Assembly: GCA_046314415.1 (NCBI GenBank)
Contig: JBKBWT010000050.1
Span: 1 to 21,755, forward strand
From: JADJNW01 sp046314415
GTDB taxonomy: Bacteria > Bacteroidota > Bacteroidia > Chitinophagales > Saprospiraceae
Length of the DNA stretch: 21,755 nucleotides
Direction of reading: 5' to 3'
Below are positions 15,482 to 21,755 of this stretch, piece by piece (positions within the stretch are counted from its first letter, which is position 1; each line of letters begins with the position of its first letter). Below the pieces are notes generated by a model that saw only the letters and a list, made by a program, of their open reading frames with translations, was not told where the DNA came from and ran no database searches. The position numbers and the translations under genes were made by a program.

Positions 15482-15533
15482 CCTGGAAGCTTCTACCGAG
15501 ATGGGTAAGTGGTGGAAATGCGAAGCTTCCAGG
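15482..15533 (-). terminator. 12-bp perfect hairpin after the cytochrome gene
   Basis: CCTGGAAGCTTC (15482-15493) and GAAGCTTCCAGG (15522-15533) are exact inverted arms around 28 nt. It begins 15 bp past the stop of the minus-strand cytochrome gene. No T run follows, so it may protect the mRNA end or be an unrelated site. The preceding 15322-15481 holds only short dyads (CCAAATTTGG at 15342; ACTGC-AAA-GCAGT at 15369). Confidence 0.45.
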
Positions 15534-15547
15534 ATAACAGCGGTGGA

Positions 15548-16132
15548 TTACATCGATACCGCGCTCAGTGGCTGCGGTTGTGGCACGACGTTTTTCACCG
15601 GTTTGAGCGATTTCAAATAGGTAAACATCGCTTTGACGTCCTCATCGCTGATGTTGACGTAGTTTTGCCAGGGCATCGGCGGCAGCAGCGGACGCGTGCC
15701 ATCCATACCTTTAGATTTGCCTTCCTTGATGGCTTTTTTGAATTGTTCCTCCGTCCAGTTGGCAATACCCGTGTCATCAGGCGTAAGGTTGGCGGAGTAG
15801 GTCACGCCCCAAGGACCGACGGCAGCAGTGAGCGTTGGCGCAAAAAACGCCCAATCTTTGAGCATCGTAGTATCGACTTTACCCAGCGGCTGTTCTGCCG
15901 GATGCCCGGAAAGCAGGCGGGACTGGTCGAGTTCAGGACCGTTCGGACCCATTACTTTCGGCGTGTGGCAATCATTGCAACCCATGGTGGTGATGAGGTA
16001 TTCGCCACGTTTGACGAGGTCTTCCTGCGTAGGCGCAGCTGCTTCCGCGGTGGTTTTCGGCTGTTCGTTGCAAGCCAGGATTAGCGCGGCAGCACTCGCG
16101 AGGAAGGCGAGTAAGACAATACGGTTTTTCAT
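15548..16132 (-). CDS. c-type cytochrome lipoprotein
   Basis: A 194-residue monohaem cytochrome c from the ATG at 16132. I prefer this over the ATG at 16189 because it gives a proper lipoprotein signal (LASAAALILAC, lipidated C21) and because a -7 promoter element lies inside the longer frame. Haem is attached at CNDCH (C52, C55, H56), and the likely distal ligand is M153 in LLPPMPWQNY. The stretch NISDEDVKAMFTYLKSLKPV is the usual last helix of such cytochromes. It should carry electrons at the membrane surface or in the periplasm; the redox partner is not visible, and no oxidase or dehydrogenase gene is adjacent. The C-terminal tail is Pro/Val/Gln-rich. Confidence 0.9.
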   Translation of the reverse strand: MKNRIVLLAFLASAAALILACNEQPKTTAEAAAPTQEDLVKRGEYLITTMGCNDCHTPKVMGPNGPELDQSRLLSGHPAEQPLGKVDTTMLKDWAFFAPTLTAAVGPWGVTYSANLTPDDTGIANWTEEQFKKAIKEGKSKGMDGTRPLLPPMPWQNYVNISDEDVKAMFTYLKSLKPVKNVVPQPQPLSAVSM

Positions 16133-16166
16133 TTTCGAATGTTTTAGAGCGTATTCAAAGTGGCGA

Positions 16167-16174
16167 CAAATGTA
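16167..16174 (-). promoter_or_regulatory. -7 promoter element of the cytochrome gene
   Basis: On the minus strand 16174-16167 reads TACATTTG, an exact TAnnTTTG match. Transcription would begin near 16160, about 28 nt before the ATG at 16132. There is no TTG at the usual -33 position. Confidence 0.45.
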
Positions 16175-16253
16175 GAATTTTTGCAGCATATTCTATTCAT
16201 AACTGCCAACCAAGTACGCGCATTCACATTTTTATGCGATTAAACCCATATGT

Positions 16254-16285
16254 CCCATCCTCCTATCCTCCTATCTTCCCATCCA
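16254..16285. repeat. Four-unit 8-bp tandem repeat over a stop codon
   Basis: CCCATCCT, CCTATCCT, CCTATCTT, CCCATCCA run in phase and overlap the TAG stop of the channel gene (16263-16265). A 22-bp part (16262-16283) is identical to the reverse complement of 18594-18615 in the ilvB-ilvN gap. Confidence 0.7.
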
Positions 16286-17048
16286 CCTTCTGTTGCAATT
16301 CCCGAATCGCCTGCGTCAGCATTCCAATCTCGGTTTTCAATTCCGCTACTTCCGCCGAACCGGCGACCGGCGCGTCTTTTTCCTCGGCATCCCGACCGAT
16401 GAAGTAGGTTGCCAGTGTAGCCGTGACGTAGCCAAAGATGGTGTAGCCAAACAGCGCTAATAAAAACTCCAGCGCTCTGCCCTCGGCAGTCAAAGGGAAA
16501 TAAGCGCTACCCGCCGTGATGACGCGCATGGCGGTCCACCACAGCGCCATACTATAGCTTTGAAAGCCTTCATTGCCGCGCTCAATGGCGTACATGCCCG
16601 CCGCTCCACCAAAGGTCACCACCAGCGTAAGCGCGAATACGTAGGCAAAGCCTCGCCGTTGCATGGTAGCACCCAGGCTTTTGATGCTGCGGTTGAGGGA
16701 TGATACAATGCGGATGAGGCGTACACCGCGCAGGCTGCGCAGCAGGCGTACAAAGCGAAAAGCGCGAAAAATACGTAGCGCCGGAATGACCAGGGAAATG
16801 AGGGTGAGCCAGTTGCGTTTTAAAAACTTCAGCTTTTCTGGTGCCAGCCAGAAGGTGAGGATAAAGTGCAGAATAAAAAGCATCCAAATGCCGAGGCTCA
16901 GGTATTCCAGCGTAGGGGGTAAACGCCAGATCAATTCTACCACCAGTAGAATGAGCCATACAAAACCCAGGAATATCATCGGTCCTTCGAGTAGGGATTC
17001 AATGGAGCGGAGCAGTTGATAGCGTTCGCGTTGGAGTTGTGCCTTCAT
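16263..17048 (-). CDS. Voltage-sensor-type ion channel, unusual pore sequence
   Basis: A 261-residue membrane protein from the ATG at 17048 (the frame upstream begins only with TTG). Membrane segments: S1 near 24-41, S2 near 50-68, S3 near 80-90, and S4 with arginines at every third position, R92, 95, 98, 101, 104, 107, 110 and 113. S5 is near 135-155, then a pore helix ALWWTAMRVI and S6 LEFLLALFGYTIFGYV. The sequence where potassium channels have TVGYG is TAGSAYFP (178-185). This fits a bacterial group with filters like T-x-G-S-x-Y-W/F-P, so potassium selectivity is not assured. The C-terminus (ELKTEIGMLTQAIRELQQKV) is a probable coiled coil for tetramer assembly. It is transcribed toward the cytochrome gene but probably separately. 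Confidence 0.87.
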   Translation of the reverse strand: MKAQLQRERYQLLRSIESLLEGPMIFLGFVWLILLVVELIWRLPPTLEYLSLGIWMLFILHFILTFWLAPEKLKFLKRNWLTLISLVIPALRIFRAFRFVRLLRSLRGVRLIRIVSSLNRSIKSLGATMQRRGFAYVFALTLVVTFGGAAGMYAIERGNEGFQSYSMALWWTAMRVITAGSAYFPLTAEGRALEFLLALFGYTIFGYVTATLATYFIGRDAEEKDAPVAGSAEVAELKTEIGMLTQAIRELQQKVDGKIGG

Positions 17049-17104
17049 GCCGTACGTCTTTTGAAAGTTCAACGGACGAAAAGGGGAAGGGTTAGACCGG
17101 TAGC

Positions 17105-17122
17105 ATCATTTTGTAAAATGAT
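17105..17122. promoter_or_regulatory. Inverted repeat in a divergent promoter region
   Basis: ATCATTTT and AAAATGAT are exact arms around GT, between the divergent channel and barrel genes. It could be an operator for either gene. No clear TAnnTTTG element is found here; TAATATTTG at 17177-17185 is one base too long. Confidence 0.25.
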
Positions 17123-17243
17123 AAATGGAATAATGGATTGTTAAAGTTTTATTTACTTAACATTTTCTAAACATATAATATTTGCATTTTACTTTATCTT
17201 TCCAACGATAAAATTTTACATCAAACCCTAAAATGTATTAAAA

Positions 17244-17933
17244 ATGAAAAACATTCTGTTGTTAATTTTAGTCGTGATTTTACCGCTGGCGCTCTGGGCG
17301 CAGCTCACCCCCGGTACCAAGTATATAGGTGGCGGGATGAACGTTTCTTTCTCGCAAGAAAATGATGTTTTATTGGGTAGGCTATTCAACAACTCAACGG
17401 GACTGTTGGAACCTTATTACGGAACTACTAAACAAACCTATGCTTCCTTCAACACTGGTTTAGGCGTGTTCATCACCCCCAATGGCGCACTTGGAGCAAG
17501 AGTAGGCTATAGCTACCGCCAGACCAAAAGCAATGCTGATTTCGATCCCTTGAATCCGTTTAGTAGTTTTACTTACAAGGATCATTCTTTTTACATCGCT
17601 CCGTTTTACCGGCGGAATCTGCCGCTCAGTGAGCGGCTTGGCGCTTTTTTAGATATGAGTTGCAGTGTGGGACTAGGCTCGAGTAGAAATAGAAGTGATA
17701 ATACGGAAGTGAGTAAGTCTCGTTCGTTTAGTCTTCAACCGACGGTAGCACCAGGGATTTATTTTTTTCTTTCTGATCGCTTTCTGGTGGAGACCAATCT
17801 GGGTGCACTTTATTACAGCCGGCAACGCATCAAGCCGGAAAATGCCGACGCACGCACCAGCAATCAGATTAGCTTTAGTTTTACCAATGGCATATTCTTA
17901 GCATTACAATATTATTTTGGCGGAAAAGCGTAA
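17244..17933 (+). CDS. Outer-membrane beta-barrel protein
   Basis: A 229-residue exported protein. The signal peptide is MKNILLLILVVILPLALWAQ. The mature part begins TPGTKYIGGGMNVSF and has the alternating strands of a barrel: FNTGLGVFITPNGALGARVGYSY, HSFYIAPFYRRNLPLSERLGAF, FSLQPTVAPGIYFFLSDRFLVET, and an aromatic end FLALQYYFGG. It is longer than, and only loosely similar to, the two barrels at 9964 and 11486. Function is unknown. It stands alone on the plus strand between divergent and convergent neighbours. The start follows an A-rich stretch, as usual in Bacteroidota. Confidence 0.83.
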   Translation: MKNILLLILVVILPLALWAQLTPGTKYIGGGMNVSFSQENDVLLGRLFNNSTGLLEPYYGTTKQTYASFNTGLGVFITPNGALGARVGYSYRQTKSNADFDPLNPFSSFTYKDHSFYIAPFYRRNLPLSERLGAFLDMSCSVGLGSSRNRSDNTEVSKSRSFSLQPTVAPGIYFFLSDRFLVETNLGALYYSRQRIKPENADARTSNQISFSFTNGIFLALQYYFGGKA

Positions 17934-17935
17934 AT

Positions 17936-17984
17936 AAAAATGCCGATTTATAATATCTGCTCCAGCATTTATTATAAATCGGCA
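17936..17984 (-). terminator. Terminator of the ilv operon
   Basis: A perfect 15-bp stem (17941-17955 with 17970-17984) and a 14-nt loop. On the minus strand it is followed by TTTTT (17940-17936), so it ends the ilvDBN transcript; on the plus strand there is no T run, though it may also slow the barrel gene transcript. Confidence 0.85.
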
Positions 17985-18039
17985 ACTTATATCAAATAAG
18001 CATATTGCGCTATATTATAGAAGCGTTATTATATACTGC

Positions 18040-18576
18040 TTATTCATTTACTTCCTCCAGCTTGAGGGAGCGCAGGTACGTATTGAGGCGTTCCATCGGC
18101 TTCACAACAGCCACCCGCCCCGAGCGGACAAATTCGTAAATACCGGTTTGCTGCAATTCAGCCAGCAGCGCTTCGGTTTCCCGCTCGTGTCCGGTTTTTT
18201 CAATGACGATGTACTCCGGCTCAATGTCGAGGATACGCGCATTGTGCCGACGCACGATTTCTTCGATGCGGTTGTCGCCGGTGTAAAGATTGGTTGGCAC
18301 TTTGTACAAGGCAATTTCCTGATACACAATCTCATCGCGTCCGTAGTAAAAAGCTTTGATGACGTCCACCTGCTTTTCAAGTTGCGCCACCAATTTGCGT
18401 ACGGTTTCCTCGGGCACATTGACGACAATCGTAAAACGGTGAATCCCCGGTACGGAAGATTGTGAAGTGGTAAGGCTTTCTACATTGATATGCCGCCGTG
18501 TAAAGATCGAAACCACCCGCGAGAGTAAGCCCGTGAAGTGTTCGGTGAAGACGGTGATGGTATATTCGTTATTCAT
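18040..18576 (-). CDS. ilvN: Acetolactate synthase, small regulatory subunit
   Basis: About 178 residues from the ATG at 18576; the frame upstream begins only with TTG and would run through the intergenic repeat. The N-terminal ACT domain is clear: EYTITVFTEHFTGLLSRVVSIF, then RRHINVESLTTSQS and HRFTIVV. The second domain runs from about 75, with LYKVPTN, EEIVRRHNARILDI and a closing GIYEFVRSGRVAV. The subunit binds the catalytic IlvB subunit and gives valine feedback control in branched-chain amino acid synthesis. It lies 147 bp after ilvB and is the last gene before the operon terminator. No ilvC follows in this window, unlike some Bacteroidota ilv operons. Confidence 0.95.
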   Translation of the reverse strand: MNNEYTITVFTEHFTGLLSRVVSIFTRRHINVESLTTSQSSVPGIHRFTIVVNVPEETVRKLVAQLEKQVDVIKAFYYGRDEIVYQEIALYKVPTNLYTGDNRIEEIVRRHNARILDIEPEYIVIEKTGHERETEALLAELQQTGIYEFVRSGRVAVVKPMERLNTYLRSLKLEEVNE

Positions 18577-18583
18577 TTTTGAA

Positions 18584-18725
18584 AAGATGGGAAGATGGGA
18601 AGATAGGAGGATAGGCATCACTCCAAAGTCCTTCTTCAAATTTTATAATTTAGAAGATAGCGGAATGAAAAACAGGAAAATTTTATAGGTGCAATCTTCC
18701 CATTTTCCAATCCTCCCATCCTCCT
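18584..18725. repeat. Inverted arms of 8-bp tandem repeats in the ilvB-ilvN gap
   Basis: Left arm 18584-18615: AAGATGGG twice, AAGATAGG, AGGATAGG. Right arm 18694-18725, opposite orientation: ATCTTCCC, ATTTTCCA, ATCCTCCC, ATCCTCCT. Four in-phase units per arm, 78 bp apart. The right arm overlaps the ilvB stop codon (18724-18726). The arms can pair imperfectly in the mRNA between the two genes. Confidence 0.72.
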
Positions 18726-20472
18726 ATTCCAAAACAATCTCATCCACCGCGGCGCCACTCGGCACCATCGGGAAGATGTTTTCTTCTTTTTCAACGGAAA
18801 TGTGCAAGAGGTAAGGACCTTCTTGCGCGAGCATTTCAGCCACTGCGGGAGTAAGTTCTTCAGGTTTCGAGATTTTCTTACCTGGCACGCCGAAGCCTTT
18901 GGCAATGGTGATAAAATCCGGATTTTTTAATTCCACCGAAGAATAGCGCCGGTCGAAGAACAATTGCTGCCACTGCCGCACCATACCCAGGAAGTTGTTG
19001 TCGAGCAACACAATTTTTACCCCTACATTCCACTGTGCACACATGCCCAATTCCTGAATGGTCATTTGAAAACCGCCGTCGCCAATGAATGCCACGACTT
19101 CGCGCTCCGGCTGTGCCAACTTTGCGCCAAACGCCGCCGGTAAACCATAACCCATCGTGCCTGCGCCGCCACTCGACACCCACTGATTGGTTTCTTTGAA
19201 TTCGTAGTAACGTGCCGCCACCATTTGATGCTGACCAACATCGGTTGCTACCACGGCTTTGCCTTCGGTTTGCCGAGAGATTTCCTTCACCGCCATCGCC
19301 ATCTTGATTTGCCCATCGGCTGAAGGTTGCAGGTCTTTTTGAATCACTTTTTCAAACTCAATGTCATCGTGGCGCTTAAATTCGGCAATCCACTCTGGGT
19401 AAGATTTTTCATTTACTAAAGGTAATAACTCTTGCAAAGCCAATTTTGCATCCGATAAAATCGGCACATGCGCATGGACATTTTTATTAATCTCCGAAGG
19501 ATCAATTTCGATGTGAATGACCTTGGCTTGTTTGGCGTAGCTGCTCAGACGCCCCGTCACCCGATCATCAAAACGCATTCCAATGGCAATCAACACGTCG
19601 CATTGATTTTGCAGCATATTCGGACCATAATTGCCGTGCATGCCCAACATACCCATGTGTAATGGGTGATCATTCGGAATCGTGGACAAGCCATGAATCG
19701 TGCAAGCCAACGGAATACCCGCTTTTTCCACAAATGCCTTGAAAACCTCCTGCGCGTGCGCAATTTGAATGCCATGCCCGGCGAGGATCATTGGACGCTG
19801 CGCGTTGTTAATCAACTCCGCGGCGGCTTGCAATGATTCTTGAGTAGGTTTTGGCTTTGGATGGTAACTGCGAATGACGGGACGACGTTTGTACTCAAAC
19901 TCCATCTCCTCGAACTGCGCATTTTTAGTAATGTCCACCAGTACGGGTCCCGGTCTGCCGGAATTGGCAATATAAAAAGCCTTGGCGAAAGCCGCCGGAA
20001 TATCCGCTGCTTTCGTCACCTGAATATTCCATTTTGTCACCGGCATGGTACAGTTGATCACATCCGTTTCCTGAAAGGCATCAGAACCCAATAAGGACAA
20101 GGCTACTTGCCCGGTAATTGCCACCAGTGGCGTCGAATCGAGTAGTGCATCGGCTAAGCCTGTGACCAAATTCATTGCCCCCGGTCCTGATGTTGCCATG
20201 CACACGCCCGTCTTGCGCGTCACCCGCGCGTAGCCTTCTGCCGCGTGTATCGCACCCTGCTCATGTCTTGGCAAAATATGTCGCAGTCGATCCTGATAAT
20301 GCCACAGGGCATCATACACCGGCATAATTGCCCCCCCCGGATAGCCGAAAATTGTATCCACGTCTTCTTCCAACAGGCAGCGCAACACCGCCTCGGCGCC
20401 GGTTATTTTTTCTTTTGTTTCGGGCTTTGCCCCAACGACTGGTGACTCTTCCAAAATTAAATTCTTACTCAT
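18724..20472 (-). CDS. ilvB: Acetolactate synthase, large catalytic subunit
   Basis: A 582-residue thiamine-diphosphate enzyme of full family length. The N-terminal ThDP pyrimidine domain has GYPGGAIMPVYDAL and RHEQGAIHAAEGYAR with catalytic E71, then ATSGPGAMNLVTGLADA. A central FAD-binding domain follows (about 190-350), and the C-terminal ThDP diphosphate domain has GDGGFQMTIQELG and NNFLGMVRQWQQ, the GDG...NN metal motif. It condenses two pyruvates to acetolactate (valine/leucine) or pyruvate with 2-ketobutyrate (isoleucine). The start ATG at 20470-20472 is 83 bp after the ilvD stop. With ilvN 147 bp downstream, the order is ilvD-ilvB-ilvN in one apparent operon. Confidence 0.97.
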   Translation of the reverse strand: MSKNLILEESPVVGAKPETKEKITGAEAVLRCLLEEDVDTIFGYPGGAIMPVYDALWHYQDRLRHILPRHEQGAIHAAEGYARVTRKTGVCMATSGPGAMNLVTGLADALLDSTPLVAITGQVALSLLGSDAFQETDVINCTMPVTKWNIQVTKAADIPAAFAKAFYIANSGRPGPVLVDITKNAQFEEMEFEYKRRPVIRSYHPKPKPTQESLQAAAELINNAQRPMILAGHGIQIAHAQEVFKAFVEKAGIPLACTIHGLSTIPNDHPLHMGMLGMHGNYGPNMLQNQCDVLIAIGMRFDDRVTGRLSSYAKQAKVIHIEIDPSEINKNVHAHVPILSDAKLALQELLPLVNEKSYPEWIAEFKRHDDIEFEKVIQKDLQPSADGQIKMAMAVKEISRQTEGKAVVATDVGQHQMVAARYYEFKETNQWVSSGGAGTMGYGLPAAFGAKLAQPEREVVAFIGDGGFQMTIQELGMCAQWNVGVKIVLLDNNFLGMVRQWQQLFFDRRYSSVELKNPDFITIAKGFGVPGKKISKPEELTPAVAEMLAQEGPYLLHISVEKEENIFPMVPSGAAVDEIVLE

Positions 20473-20492
20473 GGCTTTTATTTGGTTTAAGC

Positions 20493-20558
20493 GTTGAAGG
20501 GTTGAGGGGTTGAAGCCGTGACGGGCATCAACCTATCAACCCTTCAACCTATCAACTA
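20493..20558. repeat. Inverted arms of 8-bp tandem repeats in the ilvD-ilvB gap
   Basis: Left arm 20493-20516: GTTGAAGG, GTTGAGGG, GTTGAAGC. Right arm 20527-20558: ATCAACCT, ATCAACCC, TTCAACCT, ATCAACTA. A perfect 13-bp inverted match joins 20493-20505 to 20536-20548. The right arm covers the ilvD stop codon (20556-20558). A stable mRNA hairpin between the cistrons is likely. Confidence 0.78.
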
Positions 20559-21755
20559 GATTTCATCCGTCACACATCCCTCACTTGCCGAAGACACAAT
20601 CCGCGCATACTTCCGCAGCCAGCCTTGCTGTACATTCAACACCGGTGGAATCCAATGCAAGCGTCTTGCCTGAATTTCTGCTTCGGTCAGGTTGGCGTGT
20701 AATAAGTTCCTTTCCGCATCAATCGTAATCTCGTCGCCATCTTTCAACAACGCAATCAATCCCCCCGCTGCCGCTTCGGGCGTGATATGACCTACCACAA
20801 ACCCATGCGTGCCGCCGCTAAAGCGACCATCGGTAATCAACGCGACCTTATCCCCCAAACCTTCACCCATAATCGCTGCCGTTGGCTTCAACATTTCGGG
20901 CATACCCGGACCACCTTTCGGACCCACGTAGCGAATGACGACCACATCACCGGGTTTGATTTGCTTGTTTAATATCGCCGCATTCACCGCCGGTTCATCA
21001 TCAAAAACCCGCGCTATGCCTGTAAATTTCAATCCTTCTTTGCCGGTAATCTTTGCCACCGCACCCTGCTCCGCCAGATTGCCATACAAAATTTGAATAT
21101 GCCCGCTCGGTTTAATCGGATTATCCAGGGAATGCACCACATCCTGTCCTTCTTTCAAACTCGCCACTTCCGCCAGGTTTTCGGCAATGGTTTTACCCGT
21201 CACCGTCATACAATCGCCGTGCAGCATGCCATTTTCCAGCATGAGCTTCATCACGCCAGGCACACCGCCTACATGGTGCAGATCCTCCATCACATACTTA
21301 CCACTGGGTTTCAAATCCGCCAAAAACGGCGTCGAATCGCTAATCGCTTGGAAGTCATCAATGGTGAGCTTTACGCCCGCTGCTTTCGCCATGGCAAGCA
21401 TATGCAGCACGGCATTTGTAGAACCGCCGAGTACCGTAATCACCCGAATGGCATTCTCAAACGCCTCCCGCGTCATAATATCGCGTGGCTTAATATCTTT
21501 TTCCATCAGGTTGCGAATCGCCGCGCCCACGCGCAAGCAATCGCCTTTCTTTTCGTCCGTAATTGCCGGATATGACGAGTTGTAAGGCAAACTCATGCCC
21601 ATCGCTTCTATCGCCGACGCCATTGTATTCGCCGTGTACATGCCCCCGCAGGCACCCGGCCCCGGACACGCGTGCCGCACTACGCCTTTGAATTCTTCGT
21701 CTGTAATCTTGCCCGCTACCTTCTGCCCGAGCGCCTCCAACGCCGACACAATGTC
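20556..21755 (-). CDS. ilvD: Dihydroxy-acid dehydratase (5' end beyond window)
   Basis: The last 399 residues of IlvD; roughly 160 N-terminal residues lie past the right edge, and the frame stays open to base 21755 (D-I-V-S-A-L). Visible family motifs are CPGPGACGGMYTANTMA (a cluster-binding Cys region), GGSTNAVLH, LHGDCMTVTGKT, KGGPGMPEM, LITDGRFSGGTHGF and the Cys-containing end GCVTDEI. The enzyme removes water from 2,3-dihydroxy-isovalerate and its methyl homologue, the third step of valine/isoleucine synthesis, using an iron-sulfur cluster. It begins the ilvD-ilvB-ilvN run, so the operon promoter is outside the window. No disruption is seen in the visible part. Confidence 0.97.
   Translation of the reverse strand, partial: DIVSALEALGQKVAGKITDEEFKGVVRHACPGPGACGGMYTANTMASAIEAMGMSLPYNSSYPAITDEKKGDCLRVGAAIRNLMEKDIKPRDIMTREAFENAIRVITVLGGSTNAVLHMLAMAKAAGVKLTIDDFQAISDSTPFLADLKPSGKYVMEDLHHVGGVPGVMKLMLENGMLHGDCMTVTGKTIAENLAEVASLKEGQDVVHSLDNPIKPSGHIQILYGNLAEQGAVAKITGKEGLKFTGIARVFDDEPAVNAAILNKQIKPGDVVVIRYVGPKGGPGMPEMLKPTAAIMGEGLGDKVALITDGRFSGGTHGFVVGHITPEAAAGGLIALLKDGDEITIDAERNLLHANLTEAEIQARRLHWIPPVLNVQQGWLRKYARIVSSASEGCVTDEI

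Noticed and set aside
15509..16084. 191-aa plus-strand ORF opposite the cytochrome gene
   Set aside because: Antisense to a clear CxxCH cytochrome; Arg/Phe-rich shadow frame.
21093..21575. 160-aa plus-strand ORF opposite ilvD
   Set aside because: Antisense to a strongly conserved enzyme; His/Arg-rich composition typical of a shadow frame.

Overview
The window looks like a chromosomal segment of a Bacteroidota bacterium, plausibly of the Saprospiria/Chitinophagia side. Three things point there: secreted proteins ending in type A sorting domains of the type IX secretion system (T9SS), several small outer-membrane beta-barrel proteins with signal peptides ending in -AQ, and -7 promoter elements of the Bacteroidota form TAnnTTTG. 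No rRNA, tRNA, transposase or phage gene is visible. Species cannot be fixed from the sequence alone.

Layout. 1-5.2 kb: a short, apparently chimeric ABC-F ATPase (minus), then a secreted M28 zinc peptidase (plus) converging on a large T9SS-secreted PA-domain protein (minus), with a bidirectional terminator between them. 5.6-9.7 kb, all minus: a Gfo/Idh/MocA oxidoreductase, a PfkB-type phosphofructokinase, a DedA-family membrane protein and a secreted GH43 glycosidase, suggestive of sugar use. 9.9-12.0 kb, plus: a beta-barrel protein, a T9SS cargo protein and a second beta-barrel protein. 12.1-13.0 kb: a small helical protein with a strong promoter followed by an HNH endonuclease. 13.0-15.5 kb: a second PKD-like T9SS cargo gene enclosed by two kinds of repeats, including a long 22-bp-period array. 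15.5-18.0 kb: a c-type cytochrome lipoprotein and a voltage-sensor ion channel (minus), then a third beta-barrel protein (plus). 18.0-21.8 kb, minus: ilvD-ilvB-ilvN of branched-chain amino acid synthesis, ilvD running off the right edge and ilvN followed by a terminator.

The most unusual content is between the genes. (a) The array at 14974-15321 is built of 22-bp units, most holding the dyad AACCT-N4-AGGTT, organised into a 110-bp higher-order repeat and bounded by 31-bp inverted ends; a three-unit relic sits 1.9 kb upstream. (b) Four spacers carry two arms of degenerate 7-, 8- or 9-bp tandem repeats facing each other. (c) A near-identical palindrome occurs on both sides of the 13.5-14.7 kb gene. 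(d) A perfect 13-copy heptamer array fills the spacer before pfkB. None of these is explained by the coding annotation. The ABC-F chimera is the most unusual protein.
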